From Azonexus sp. R2A61 (GTDB lineage Bacteria > Pseudomonadota > Gammaproteobacteria > Burkholderiales > Rhodocyclaceae): a DNA stretch of 64,000 bases. The DNA is taken from NCBI RefSeq assembly GCF_021401135.1, contig NZ_JACBFO010000001.1, positions 948,717-1,012,716 on the forward strand, given 5' to 3'. The position numbers and the translations under genes are program-made. This document shows positions 1 to 9,051 of this stretch, in pieces (positions within the stretch are counted from its first letter, which is position 1; every line of letters starts with the position of its first letter). Below the pieces are notes generated by a model. That model saw nothing but the letters and a program-made list of their open reading frames with translations, made no database searches and was not told the origin of the DNA.

Positions 1-1806
1 GATCTGGAAAAGACACCGGATGATCGAGGCCTGCTGAACGATATCTTCCGCGGTTTTCATACCGTCAAGGGAGGGGCGGGGTTTCTCAATGCGACCGAGT
101 TGGTGACGCTCTGTCACCTGACCGAAAATCTGTTCGATCGCCTGCGCAACGGCGAAATGGAACTGACCCCCGAATTGATGGACGTCATCATGGCGGCGAC
201 CAAGGGGGTGCGCGACATGTTTGGCGAGCTGGGCCAGATGGTCCAGCCGCAGGCAGCCGATCCGCATGTGATTGGTGCGCTCCAGGGGGCTTTGCGCGGC
301 GAATTGCCAGGTGCCGTTGCCGGTGTGGCAAATGAATCGCCTGCAGCGGCTCCTGCTGCAGCGAATGCGGTGCCTGGCGAGCCCGATTGGGCGGCCATGC
401 ATGCCGCCGTTTCCGGGCAGGCTGCCGAGGGTGAGTTGATGCCAAAGGCGGCACCTGTTGCCAAGGCTGAAAGTGCAGCGCATGCGGTGGTCGCGCCGGT
501 GCCAGCCAAGGAGGCTCCGTCGCCCTTCGGACGGCGGGCAACCGACCGGCCGGCCGGTCAGCCGACGGCAACGCGTCGGGCCGATGAAAGGGCCAGGGAA
601 AACACCATCCGCGTGGATACCTCCCGCCTTGACCAGGTGCTCAACCTTTCCGGCGAAATCGGGCTGACCAAGAATCGTCTGACCAGCTTGCGTGCCGATA
701 TCCTGGCCGGCAAGAACGATGCGGAAACCCTGCATGCGCTTGACCAGGCGGTCAGTCAGCTGGATTTGCTGGTGTCGGATCTGCAGAACTCGGTGATGAA
801 AACGCGGATGCAGCCGATTGGCCGGCTGTTCCAGAAGTATCCCCGGATTGCCCGGGATCTGGCGCGTCAGCTTGGCAAGGATGTCGAGTTGGTGCTCGCC
901 GGTGAGGAAACCGAAGTCGATAAGACGATGATCGAGGATCTGGCGGATCCGTTGATCCACCTGATCCGCAATGCCGTCGACCACGGGGTGGAAATGCCCG
1001 AGGAGCGGGCTGCCTCGGGCAAGTCGGCGAAGAGTCTGGTGCGCCTCGAGGCTCGCCAGGAAGGTGATCACATCGTGCTGATCATCGCCGACGACGGGCG
1101 CGGCATGAGTGCCGAGCGGATTCGCGCGAAAGCCGTGGACAAGGGATTGATCAGTGAAGAAGAGGCAAACACGCTCGATGAGCGGCAGAGCCTCAACCTG
1201 ATCTTCCTGCCGGGCTTTTCGACCAAGACGCAGATTTCCGACGTATCCGGTCGTGGTGTCGGGATGGACGTGGTCAAGACCAACATCCAGAAACTCAACG
1301 GTTCGGTAGAGATTCGCTCCGAGCCGGGCAAGGGGTCGGTTTTCATCATTTCGCTGCCGTTGACCCTGGCCATCCTGCCAGTCCTGCTGGTGCTGCTTGG
1401 CGATCAGCCCTTTGCATTGCCGTTGTCGCTGGTGCGGGAGATCCTGCCGATCGATCAGCAACGCATCCAGGAAGTGGGCGGCAAGGAAACGCTGGTGGTG
1501 CGTGGCGAGGTCCTGCCGGTGGTCTCGCTGGCACGCTTGCTCGGCTGGCCGCTGGAGCGTCCGCCCGAGTACGGTGTCTTCATGCAGACTGCCGAGCGCA
1601 GTTTCATTCTTGGGGTTGATAGTTTTGCCGGGCGCGACGATGCGGTGATCAAATCCCTTGAGGATTTCCGCCCGAAGGGGGTTGCCGGGGTAACCACGCT
1701 GTCGAACGGTCAGATCGTGCTGATTCTGGACATGAAGGAACTGCTGGCCGACCTCGGTCAGCATGCCGAGGCTGGAAACGCCTTGCGCGCGCTCGATTTC
1801 GTCTGA
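1..1806 (+). CDS. cheA: Chemotaxis histidine kinase CheA, 5'-truncated by the window edge
   Basis: Cytoplasmic kinase of the chemoreceptor array that phosphorylates CheY/CheB. The reading frame is open from base 1, so the N-terminus lies outside the window; 601 residues are visible. The HPt (P1) phospho-acceptor motif FHTVKGGAGF is present, with its His codon at 58-60. An Ala/Pro-rich linker of roughly 130 residues follows where a P2 CheY-binding domain could sit; none is recognisable. Then come the P3 dimerisation helices, the P4 ATPase with its N box (HLIRNAVDHG) and glycine motifs (DDGRGMS, GRGVGMD), and a CheW-like P5 domain. A strong terminator follows, so it ends its own transcription unit. 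No other chemotaxis gene is in view. Confidence 0.95.
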   Translation, partial: DLEKTPDDRGLLNDIFRGFHTVKGGAGFLNATELVTLCHLTENLFDRLRNGEMELTPELMDVIMAATKGVRDMFGELGQMVQPQAADPHVIGALQGALRGELPGAVAGVANESPAAAPAAANAVPGEPDWAAMHAAVSGQAAEGELMPKAAPVAKAESAAHAVVAPVPAKEAPSPFGRRATDRPAGQPTATRRADERARENTIRVDTSRLDQVLNLSGEIGLTKNRLTSLRADILAGKNDAETLHALDQAVSQLDLLVSDLQNSVMKTRMQPIGRLFQKYPRIARDLARQLGKDVELVLAGEETEVDKTMIEDLADPLIHLIRNAVDHGVEMPEERAASGKSAKSLVRLEARQEGDHIVLIIADDGRGMSAERIRAKAVDKGLISEEEANTLDERQSLNLIFLPGFSTKTQISDVSGRGVGMDVVKTNIQKLNGSVEIRSEPGKGSVFIISLPLTLAILPVLLVLLGDQPFALPLSLVREILPIDQQRIQEVGGKETLVVRGEVLPVVSLARLLGWPLERPPEYGVFMQTAERSFILGVDSFAGRDDAVIKSLEDFRPKGVAGVTTLSNGQIVLILDMKELLADLGQHAEAGNALRALDFV

Positions 1807-1840
1807 CGCCAGAATATTTCCTTGCCGGTCAACGGCTTAA

Positions 1841-1866
1841 GAGGGGGCTTTGCCCCCTCTTTGCTT
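1841..1866 (+). terminator. Rho-independent terminator after cheA
   Basis: An 8-bp perfect stem (GAGGGGGC at 1841-1848 pairing with 1852-1859) with a 3-nt loop is followed by a T-rich run. It lies 34 bases after the cheA stop codon. Confidence 0.88.
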
Positions 1867-1909
1867 TTATGCGGTTTACCTGTGTGTCATCGTCTTATGC
1901 GGTCTACCT
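1867..1909 (+). repeat. Direct repeat upstream of flhB
   Basis: Two 15-bp copies of TTATGCGGTYTACCT lie at 1867-1881 and 1895-1909, 28 bp start to start, differing at one base. They sit between the cheA terminator and the putative flhB promoter. The spacing, close to but not exactly three helical turns, would suit a regulator binding one DNA face. Its function is an inference. Confidence 0.5.
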
Positions 1910-1937
1910 AGAAACGATGTAAAAAAAGCACGCTACC

Positions 1938-1967
1938 TATTTAATTTTCTTGGTTTTTTTCTATAAT
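1938..1967 (+). promoter_or_regulatory. Putative sigma70-type promoter of the flhBAFG-fliA-motCD operon
   Basis: A perfect TATAAT lies at 1962-1967, 20 bases before the flhB start. The -35 region is AT-rich (around TTTAAT, 1940-1945) and poor, so an activator, perhaps acting at the upstream direct repeat, may be needed. No GG-N10-GC sigma54 signature was seen in this gap. Confidence 0.45.
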
Positions 1968-1987
1968 AGCCACAACCAACACCGACA

Positions 1988-3127
1988 ATGGCCATGGCGG
2001 AAGAAAGCGACCTCGAGAAAACAGAAGAGCCTACAGGCAGGCGAATCGAGCAAGCCCGCGAAAAGGGTCAGGTCCCCCATTCCCGTGAATTGGGGACTTT
2101 TCTCATTCTGGTGGTGGCGGCGATGACGCTCTGGTTGATGGGTGGCTGGTTCATGGCCCGTACGCTGGATTTGACGCGCCGGGCCTTTACCGTCGAGCCG
2201 CGCTATTTTCTTGAGCCCGGCATGATGCTGCCGCGTCTGGCGGAAATTTCCGGCGATGCATTGCTGCTGTTCTCGCCTTTGCTGGGGCTGCTCATCTTGG
2301 CGGCCTTGATGCCCCCGTTCTTCCTCAATGCCTGGGTGTTCGCGCCCAATGCGCTGGTTCCCGATCTGAAGCGCCTCAATCCGATGACCGGTCTGGGGCG
2401 GATGGTTTCCTGGTCGAGTCTGATGGAGCTTGGCAAGGCGGTGCTCAAAGCCACCCTGGTCGGTGGCGTTGCCGTCTTGCTGATCTGGAAGGAGCGGGAT
2501 GAGATTTTCGGCTTGCTGGCCGAGCCGCTGGAGAGCGGTTTGGCGCACGCCGGCGAAATGATCGTCTTTTCCTTCCTGATGCTGGTATTGACTCTGCTGT
2601 TGGTCGTTGCCGCCGACGTGCCTTTCCAGATTTGGCAGTACTACGACAAGCTGAAGATGACCAAGGAAGAGGTCAAGCAGGAAATGAAGGAAATGATGGG
2701 CGACCCGCACGTCAAGGGGCGGATTCGCAGCCTGCAGATGCAGGCTGCCCGGCGCCGGATGATGCAGGCAGTGCCGCAGGCGGATGTAATCGTCACCAAT
2801 CCGACGCACTATTCCGTTGCCCTGATTTACAAGGCGGGCATGGTTGCGCCGAAAGTCGTGGCCAAGGGCGTCGGCGAAGTGGCGATGAAAATTCGGGAAA
2901 TTGCTGCCGAGCATGCAGTGCCGACGCTCGAAGCACCGCCGCTGGCTCGGGCTTTGTACAAACACGCAGACCTGGATGCCGAGATTCCGGGCGGGCTGTA
3001 TAACGCCGTTGCCGAGGTGCTGGCGTATATCTATCAGTTGGCACGCTGGCGCGAAACCGGCGGTAACTATCCGATGCCGCCGCGTAGCTTGCCGGTGCCG
3101 CCCGAACTTGTGCCGGAGCCTGCCTGA
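1988..3127 (+). CDS. flhB: Flagellar type III export switch protein FlhB
   Basis: Inner-membrane component of the flagellar export gate; its autocleaved cytoplasmic domain switches export from hook to filament substrates. The 379 residues show the typical N-terminus (EKTEEPTGRR), four hydrophobic segments and the autocleavage motif N271-P272-T273-H274 in a VTNPTHY context. A second in-frame ATG at 1994 gives the common MAEES start and is equally plausible, since neither start has a clear ribosome binding site. The stop overlaps the flhA start by one base (TGATG), which implies translational coupling. FhlB at 36804-37100 is a stand-alone relative of its C-terminal domain. Confidence 0.97.
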   Translation: MAMAEESDLEKTEEPTGRRIEQAREKGQVPHSRELGTFLILVVAAMTLWLMGGWFMARTLDLTRRAFTVEPRYFLEPGMMLPRLAEISGDALLLFSPLLGLLILAALMPPFFLNAWVFAPNALVPDLKRLNPMTGLGRMVSWSSLMELGKAVLKATLVGGVAVLLIWKERDEIFGLLAEPLESGLAHAGEMIVFSFLMLVLTLLLVVAADVPFQIWQYYDKLKMTKEEVKQEMKEMMGDPHVKGRIRSLQMQAARRRMMQAVPQADVIVTNPTHYSVALIYKAGMVAPKVVAKGVGEVAMKIREIAAEHAVPTLEAPPLARALYKHADLDAEIPGGLYNAVAEVLAYIYQLARWRETGGNYPMPPRSLPVPPELVPEPA

Positions 3128-5211
3128 TGGCGACCCGGGCCCTTCGCCTGCAAGCCTTGTTCGGCCGCCTGGCGCCCTCGCAACTGGCAGCGCCGGTGCT
3201 GATCATGCTCATCCTCTCGATGATGGTCCTGCCGCTGCCGGCCTTCGTGCTCGATGTGCTGTTCACGTTCAACATCGCGATTTCCGTTCTGGTTCTGCTG
3301 GTTGCGGTCAACACCCAAAAAACACTGGATTTCTCGGTTTTCCCGACGGTCCTGCTGGTGACCACGCTGCTCCGTCTGTCGCTCAACGTGGCGTCGACGC
3401 GAGTCGTGATGATCGACGGTCATACCGGACCGGATGCGGCCGGCAAGGTGATCGAGGCTTTCGGCCATTTCCTGGTCGGCGGCAATTTTGCGGTCGGCAT
3501 CATCGTCTTCATGATTCTGGTGGTCATCAACTTCGTCGTGATCACCAAGGGTGCCGGACGAGTGGCCGAGGTTTCCGCACGTTTCACCCTCGATGCGATG
3601 CCGGGCAAGCAGATGGCTATCGATGCCGACCTGAATGCAGGGTTGATCGGCGAAGAAGAGGCGCGCAAACGGCGTACCGACATCGCACGCGAATCCGAGT
3701 TTTACGGGTCGATGGACGGTGCTTCGAAATTTGTTCGAGGCGATGCGGTGGCCGGCATCGTGATCATGCTGCTGAACGTCGTCGGCGGCCTGATCATCGG
3801 CATGGCGCAGCATGACATGCCGCTGGCTCAGGCCGCCAAGGTCTATACCCTGCTGACCATCGGCGATGGCCTGGTAGCACAGATTCCCGGGCTGATCATT
3901 TCAATTGCCGCCGGTCTGGTGGTTACGCGCGTTTCCGACGAGCGCAATATCGGCCAGCAGTTCATGGTCCAGATTTTCAACAACCCGCGGGCGATTGCGA
4001 TTACCGCGGCGATCATCGGCATCCTTGGCATGATTCCGGGGATGCCGAATCTGGTTTTCCTGCTGCTCGCGGGTTCCCTATCCTGGTTTGCCTGGAGGAT
4101 GTCCAAGCGGCAGCGGCAGATCGTCGATACCCCGGTCAAGGTTGCGCCGCCGCCGGTTCAGGAAGCGGTCGAGGCGAGTTGGAACGATGTTGCGCCGCTC
4201 GATGTACTGGGGCTGGAGGTAGGCTATCGCCTGATTCCGCTGGTCGACAAGTCCCAGGATGGCGAATTGCTGCGCCGTATTCGCGGGATACGGAAAAAAT
4301 TTGCCCAGGAGGTCGGATTCCTGGTTTCCCCGGTGCATATCCGCGACAACCTCGAACTGAAACCCAATGCTTATCGGATTCTGCTCAAGGGGGTCGAGGT
4401 CGGTGCCGGGGATGCCTTTGCCGGGCAGTATCTGGCGATCAACCCAGGGCGGGTGGCCGGTACGCTGAGTGGAACGGCGACCACTGATCCGGCGTTCGGA
4501 TTGCCGGCGATCTGGATCGATGCCTCGCTGCGTGACCAGGCACAGGCCTATGGTTATACGGTGGTCGACTCCTCCACTGTTATTGCGACACACCTGAATC
4601 ACCTGATCCTGACGCATGCCGGCGAATTGCTGGGACGTCAGGAGGTTCAGCAACTGCTGGATCATTTGGCCAAGGAAATGCCGAAGCTGGTCGAGGATCT
4701 GGTCCCCAAGGTACTGCCGCTGGGTATCCTGCAAAAAGTGTTGCAAGGCCTGTTGGACGAAGGGGTGCATATCCGCGACATGCGCACCATCATCGAATGC
4801 GTCGCCGATCACGCGACCCGGACGCAAAATGCCGACGAATTGGTAACCCAGGTGCGGGTCGCGCTCGGTCGGGCCATCGTTCAGCAGTTGTTCCCGGGTA
4901 ATGGGGAGATGCAGGTTGCATCGCTTGATCCCACACTGGAGCGCCTGTTGGCCCAGGCGTTGGCTGGCGGAAGCGAGAATACGAGCTTCGAGCCCGGCCT
5001 CGCCGATACCCTGGTGCGCGAGACTGCCGCCGCAGCTCAGCGCCAGGAATCGCTGGGGTTGCCGGCGGTGCTGCTGGTTCCGGCGAATCTCCGCCTGTTG
5101 TTGTCCCGTTTCCTGCGCCGAACTGTTCCTCAGTTGAAGGTGTTGTCACATAACGAAGTGCCCGAAAGTCGAATCATCAAGGTGACCTCGATCATCGGAG
5201 GTAGAACATGA
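3127..5211 (+). CDS. flhA: Flagellar type III export gate protein FlhA
   Basis: Large ring-forming subunit of the flagellar export gate in the inner membrane, which couples proton flux to export and docks chaperone-substrate complexes. It has 694 residues, the normal family length. The N-terminal half holds about eight hydrophobic segments and the conserved LRLSLNVASTRVV stretch. The C-terminal half is the soluble docking domain. The gene overlaps flhB by one base and flhF by four (ATGA), so the three are probably translated in a coupled way. Confidence 0.97.
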   Translation: MATRALRLQALFGRLAPSQLAAPVLIMLILSMMVLPLPAFVLDVLFTFNIAISVLVLLVAVNTQKTLDFSVFPTVLLVTTLLRLSLNVASTRVVMIDGHTGPDAAGKVIEAFGHFLVGGNFAVGIIVFMILVVINFVVITKGAGRVAEVSARFTLDAMPGKQMAIDADLNAGLIGEEEARKRRTDIARESEFYGSMDGASKFVRGDAVAGIVIMLLNVVGGLIIGMAQHDMPLAQAAKVYTLLTIGDGLVAQIPGLIISIAAGLVVTRVSDERNIGQQFMVQIFNNPRAIAITAAIIGILGMIPGMPNLVFLLLAGSLSWFAWRMSKRQRQIVDTPVKVAPPPVQEAVEASWNDVAPLDVLGLEVGYRLIPLVDKSQDGELLRRIRGIRKKFAQEVGFLVSPVHIRDNLELKPNAYRILLKGVEVGAGDAFAGQYLAINPGRVAGTLSGTATTDPAFGLPAIWIDASLRDQAQAYGYTVVDSSTVIATHLNHLILTHAGELLGRQEVQQLLDHLAKEMPKLVEDLVPKVLPLGILQKVLQGLLDEGVHIRDMRTIIECVADHATRTQNADELVTQVRVALGRAIVQQLFPGNGEMQVASLDPTLERLLAQALAGGSENTSFEPGLADTLVRETAAAAQRQESLGLPAVLLVPANLRLLLSRFLRRTVPQLKVLSHNEVPESRIIKVTSIIGGRT

Positions 5212-6686
5212 ACGTCAGAAAATTCATTGCCGCCAGCGCCCGAGATGCCTTGAAAAAAGTCAAGGAGACGCTTGGTAACGACGCCATCATCCTGTCCAAC
5301 CGGGGCGTACCGGGAGGGGTGGAAATCATGGCCGTCGCCGCTCGCGACATGGCGATGATCGTACCGACGCCAGCTGTGGATGTGTCTCCTCAAGTGGTTG
5401 CGCCGCGACCGGCGGCCGCGGCACCGGATGACGATGATTACCGGGTGCTGCTCAGTTCCGCCCGGGCCAGAGTCAGCGGGGCTGGAACGCCGGTTCAGCG
5501 CGTGCCGGAGTACACCAAACCGGTATTCCCGAAAGTCGGGGGGGGCTCTCCGGCCGGCTCCGCTGTTTCCCCGCAACGTTCCAGCGGTGCGACGGTGAAT
5601 GCCGGGATTCCACGAACCGGCGCGTTGCGCAATCCCGAAATGCAACGCCCGCAACCGTCGACCGCAGCGCCGGCTGGAAACCCCCAGGCTGCGGCTCGCA
5701 GTCAGGCGACCGCACCGAAGCGCTCGGAAGCCGAAGTCGTGCCGCAAGCGGTGATGGATGAAATCCGCTCCTTGCGCCGTATTGTCGAGCAGCATCTGGC
5801 AGGCTTTGCCTGGGGCGAAGCTGCGCGCAGCGAGCCGGCCAAGACCGAAGTGCTGCGTCAGATGCTGGATTCCGGATTTTCCCCTCAGCTGACCCGCGAT
5901 CTGCTGGCCGATCTTCCGTCCGAAATGGATGCCTCGCAGGGACTGGCCTGGGTCAAGGGGGCGGCGGATCGTTGTCTGCTGACGGTGGGTTCGGAAGAGG
6001 ATATCGTCGATCGCGGTGGGGTTTATGCACTGGTCGGGCCGACCGGCGTTGGCAAGACCACGACTACCGCCAAGTTGGCCGCCCGTTGCGTGTTGCGCCA
6101 CGGGCCCAGCAAGGTCGCGCTGGTCACCACCGATGGTTATCGTATCGGTGCGCACGAGCAGTTGCGCATCTATGGTCGGATCCTCGGCGTTGCCGTTTAT
6201 CTGGTCAAGGATGCGCTGGAACTCAGGCAAACGCTGGCCGAGTTGCAGCACAAGCACATGGTGTTGGTCGACACGATGGGGATGAGTCAGAAGGACAAGC
6301 TTGTGCCGGAGTTGAACGATATGCTGGCTGGCTGTGACATCCGACGCCTGTTGCTGCTCTCGTCGACCTCGCGGGGCGATACGCTGGATGACGTGGTTCG
6401 CGCTTATGCAGGCGACAACCTTTCCGGTTGCATCCTGACCAAGATCGATGAAGCGGCCAGCCTGGCAACGGCGCTCGACGTCATCATGCGGCATGGCCTG
6501 CGATTGCATTACGTGTCGAACGGCCAGCGGGTGCCGGAAGACTTGCATCTGCCGAATCGCGGCTACCTGCTGCATCGCGCCTTCAAGGATGTGCCGGAAA
6601 GCTCGCCGCACAAATACGATGGCGTCGAGCCGGCACTGATGATGGCCAATGCCGGCATGCATGGGTTGGGGGGGCGTCGTGGCTGA
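5208..6686 (+). CDS. flhF: SRP-family GTPase FlhF, polar flagellum placement
   Basis: Signal-recognition-particle-type GTPase that places the flagellum at the cell pole and helps recruit the basal body. It has 492 residues: an N-terminal basic B-like region (MNVRKFIAASARDALKKVKE), a long Ala/Pro-rich linker to about residue 175, then the N and G domains. G1 is GPTGVGKTTTTA at residues 277-288, DTMG serves as the G3-like motif and TKID as G4. It overlaps flhA by four bases. The pairing with flhG is typical of bacteria that count and position polar flagella. Confidence 0.95.
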   Translation: MNVRKFIAASARDALKKVKETLGNDAIILSNRGVPGGVEIMAVAARDMAMIVPTPAVDVSPQVVAPRPAAAAPDDDDYRVLLSSARARVSGAGTPVQRVPEYTKPVFPKVGGGSPAGSAVSPQRSSGATVNAGIPRTGALRNPEMQRPQPSTAAPAGNPQAAARSQATAPKRSEAEVVPQAVMDEIRSLRRIVEQHLAGFAWGEAARSEPAKTEVLRQMLDSGFSPQLTRDLLADLPSEMDASQGLAWVKGAADRCLLTVGSEEDIVDRGGVYALVGPTGVGKTTTTAKLAARCVLRHGPSKVALVTTDGYRIGAHEQLRIYGRILGVAVYLVKDALELRQTLAELQHKHMVLVDTMGMSQKDKLVPELNDMLAGCDIRRLLLLSSTSRGDTLDDVVRAYAGDNLSGCILTKIDEAASLATALDVIMRHGLRLHYVSNGQRVPEDLHLPNRGYLLHRAFKDVPESSPHKYDGVEPALMMANAGMHGLGGRRG

Positions 6687-7566
6687 TTTCCGGGTTGACC
6701 AGGCGGCCGGCCTGCGTCGCCTGCTGGGAGGTGGTGGCTTGCAGGTGGTGACCTTCGTTGCCGGCTGCGAAGGCGTGGGCCGTAGCGTATCCGTCGCCAA
6801 TCTGGGCGTCGCATTGGCACGCCTGGGGCGTGAAGTCCTGATCATCGACGAACATGTGCCGGGTGACGACATTGCTTCGGCTTTCGGCTTGCTGACACCA
6901 GGGGATCTGCTGAACGTCGTGCAGCGGGAAAGGACGCTGGCCGATGTGCTGCTTCGGCCGATGCATGGCCTGTCGATCATGCCGGCGGCAAAGGCGGCGA
7001 GGAAACTGGGGCGCCTGTCGCTGGGGCAGCAACAGACCTTGCTCGATGCGATGAGCGGTCTGCCGCGGCCCTTCGATGTGATCCTGGTCGATGCCAGCAT
7101 GACCCATCCCGGCGGGTTTTCACCTTTCGGTCTGGTGTCACAGGAGACAGTGGTCGTGTTGTCAGGTAACAGCGCATCAATTACCGAGGCCTACGCGCTG
7201 ATCAAAAAGGTCAGCCACGCCTTTTCGCGTCGCCATTTCCGGATTCTGGTCAACAAGGTCAGAACCCAGGTGGACGCCCGATCGATATTCGAGAACATTG
7301 CGCAGGTGGCGACGCAACGCGGTGTGGCGACACTGGATTACGCGGGGGCGATCCCTTTTGACGAGGCTCTCCGGGTCTCCAGCCAGCTTTGCCGCCCTGT
7401 CTTGATGCAGGCTCCAGATTCGGCGTCGGCCATCGCCTTCCGCGATCTTGCTGCCGACATGCAGTATTGGCAGCAGTCTCATGGGGATCGTGGAGGCGTC
7501 GAACAATTCCTGCAGCAACTGCTACACTTGAGCCAACGCATAACACCCAATCTGATCAGGGCTTGA
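6679..7566 (+). CDS. flhG: FlhG/FleN-type MinD-like ATPase, degenerate P-loop
   Basis: Relative of the MinD-like ATPase that limits flagellar number together with FlhF. I chose the GTG at 6679 because a G-rich ribosome site (GGGGGG) lies just upstream and the product then begins VADFRVDQAAGLRRLL, as in the family; an ATG at 6649 in the same frame is possible. This gives 295 residues and an 8-bp overlap with flhF. The usual KGGxGK(S/T) P-loop reads GCEGVGRS, so the signature lysine is lost and the P-loop lysine is arginine. ATP binding or hydrolysis may therefore be altered. The stop overlaps the fliA start by one base. Confidence 0.88.
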   Translation: MADFRVDQAAGLRRLLGGGGLQVVTFVAGCEGVGRSVSVANLGVALARLGREVLIIDEHVPGDDIASAFGLLTPGDLLNVVQRERTLADVLLRPMHGLSIMPAAKAARKLGRLSLGQQQTLLDAMSGLPRPFDVILVDASMTHPGGFSPFGLVSQETVVVLSGNSASITEAYALIKKVSHAFSRRHFRILVNKVRTQVDARSIFENIAQVATQRGVATLDYAGAIPFDEALRVSSQLCRPVLMQAPDSASAIAFRDLAADMQYWQQSHGDRGGVEQFLQQLLHLSQRITPNLIRA

Positions 7567-8318
7567 TGTATACCGCTGCAGGGCAGCCGAACCGGGAGGA
7601 GTTGGTCCAGCGCTACGTGCCGCTGGTGAAGCGCATCGCCTATCACCTGATGGCGAGGCTGCCTGCCAATGTCCAATTCGAGGATCTTGTCCAGAACGGC
7701 ATGTTGGGTTTGCTGGATGCGATAGATCGTTTCGAGGAGGGTTTTGGTGCCCAGTTCGAAACCTATGCGACACAACGGGTACGGGGAGCCATGCTGGATG
7801 GCCTGCGCGAGAACGATTGGCTGCCTCGCAGCATGCGGCGGGAACTGCGGCGCATCGAACAGGCGATCAATCAACTTGAGCATGCCCACGGCCGGGCTCC
7901 GTCGGAGCAGGAACTTGCCGACACCCTCGGTATGTCTCTCGGGGATTACCAGAAAATTCTGCAGGAAGCGCGCGGTCACCAACTGGTGTACTACGAGGAT
8001 TTCAATGGTGAAGGGGATGAGGATTTTCTTGAGCGCCATTTCACCGATACGACGGCCGATCCGGCGGGCATTCTCGAAGACAAGGATATTCGTCAGCATC
8101 TAGTCGACGCCATCGGACGTCTGCCGGAGCGCGAAAAACTGATGATGGCCCTGTATTACGAACAGGATCTGAATCTCCGGGAGATCGGTGAGGTGATGGG
8201 CGTGACCGAGTCGCGCGTTTGTCAGCTGCACTCACAGGCAATCGTCCGGTTGCGCAGCCAGATTCTGGGTGACGTGAAGTCCGTCAGCAAGCGCCGCAAG
8301 GAGACCGTCCGTGGATAA
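7566..8318 (+). CDS. fliA: Flagellar sigma factor sigma28 FliA
   Basis: RNA polymerase sigma factor for late flagellar genes (flagellin, FlgM, hook-associated proteins). The ATG at 7566 overlaps the flhG stop and gives 250 residues, near the usual 240. Region 2 is clear (LVKRIAYHLMARLP, then FEDLVQNGMLGLLDAIDRFE) and region 4 carries the C-terminal helix-turn-helix (LREIGEVMGVTESRVCQLHSQA). FlgM, its anti-sigma factor, is at 10337-10621. Three matching promoters in this window (before flgM, flgK and fliC) are its expected targets. Confidence 0.96.
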   Translation: MYTAAGQPNREELVQRYVPLVKRIAYHLMARLPANVQFEDLVQNGMLGLLDAIDRFEEGFGAQFETYATQRVRGAMLDGLRENDWLPRSMRRELRRIEQAINQLEHAHGRAPSEQELADTLGMSLGDYQKILQEARGHQLVYYEDFNGEGDEDFLERHFTDTTADPAGILEDKDIRQHLVDAIGRLPEREKLMMALYYEQDLNLREIGEVMGVTESRVCQLHSQAIVRLRSQILGDVKSVSKRRKETVRG

Positions 8319-9051
8319 GATCAGCATTGCCGGTCTGGCCATCGGGCTCATTGCTATCCTCGGTGGTCAGATGCTGGAGGGCGGTCATATCAGCTCCCTG
8401 GCGCAACCGACAGCGTTCCTGATCGTGGTCGGGGGGACGCTGGGCGCCGTCTTGCTACAGAGCCCCTTACATCTCTTCAAGCGTGGCATCGCGATGGCCA
8501 AGTGGGTCTGGAAGCCCCCGGTCATCGATCAGAAACGGAGTATTGACCAGATTCTCAACTGGAGTCAGTTGTCGCGCCGCGAAGGGCTGCTGGCGCTCGA
8601 GAACTTCATTCCGGGTCTGAAGGATGAATTCACCCGCAAGGGCTTGCAACTGCTGGTCGACGGTGCCGATCCCGAGCGAATCCGGGAACTGCTGGAAGTC
8701 GATATCGATACCTTCGAGGAAGAGGCGAAGCAGTCAGCTCGTGTCTGGGAGGCTGCCGGAGGGTATTCGCCGACGATCGGTATCCTGGGGGCGGTGATGG
8801 GCCTGATCCATGTCATGGAAAATCTGTCGGATCCAACCAAGCTGGGTGCCGGGATCGCCGTTGCTTTCGTGGCGACGATCTATGGCGTCGGACTGGCCAA
8901 TCTCGTCTACCTGCCGATTGCCGGAAAGCTCAAATACTATATTTCTCGAATGGTGTCGGCGCGCGAGATGTTGATCGATGGCCTGGTCGGGATTGCCGTC
9001 GGAGATAATCCGAGGATCATCGAAAGTCGCCTGAAGGGGTATCTGCGCTAA
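8311..9051 (+). CDS. motC: Flagellar motor stator protein MotC (MotA family)
   Basis: Membrane subunit of the proton-driven stator with MotD. The GTG start at 8311 is supported by an AAGGAG site at 8298-8303 and gives 246 residues with four hydrophobic segments and the MotA/TolQ-like core (WEAAGGYSPTIGILGAVMGL). The shorter length and the position after fliA match the MotC type rather than classical MotA. It overlaps fliA by 8 bp and motD by one base. Confidence 0.9.
   Translation: MDKISIAGLAIGLIAILGGQMLEGGHISSLAQPTAFLIVVGGTLGAVLLQSPLHLFKRGIAMAKWVWKPPVIDQKRSIDQILNWSQLSRREGLLALENFIPGLKDEFTRKGLQLLVDGADPERIRELLEVDIDTFEEEAKQSARVWEAAGGYSPTIGILGAVMGLIHVMENLSDPTKLGAGIAVAFVATIYGVGLANLVYLPIAGKLKYYISRMVSAREMLIDGLVGIAVGDNPRIIESRLKGYLR

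Noticed and set aside
5130..7100. Open frame of 656 codons antisense to flhF-flhG
   Set aside because: It is the mirror of GC-rich coding sequence; the + strand genes have clear GTPase and ATPase motifs and the antisense product shows no recognisable domain. The same applies to 14334-16526 (-), 28173-29282 (+), 31191-32651 (+) and 33091-34338 (-).
7389..7565. Longer start for FliA inside flhG
   Set aside because: The extra residues have no similarity to sigma factors; the ATG at 7566 overlaps the flhG stop and gives the family length.
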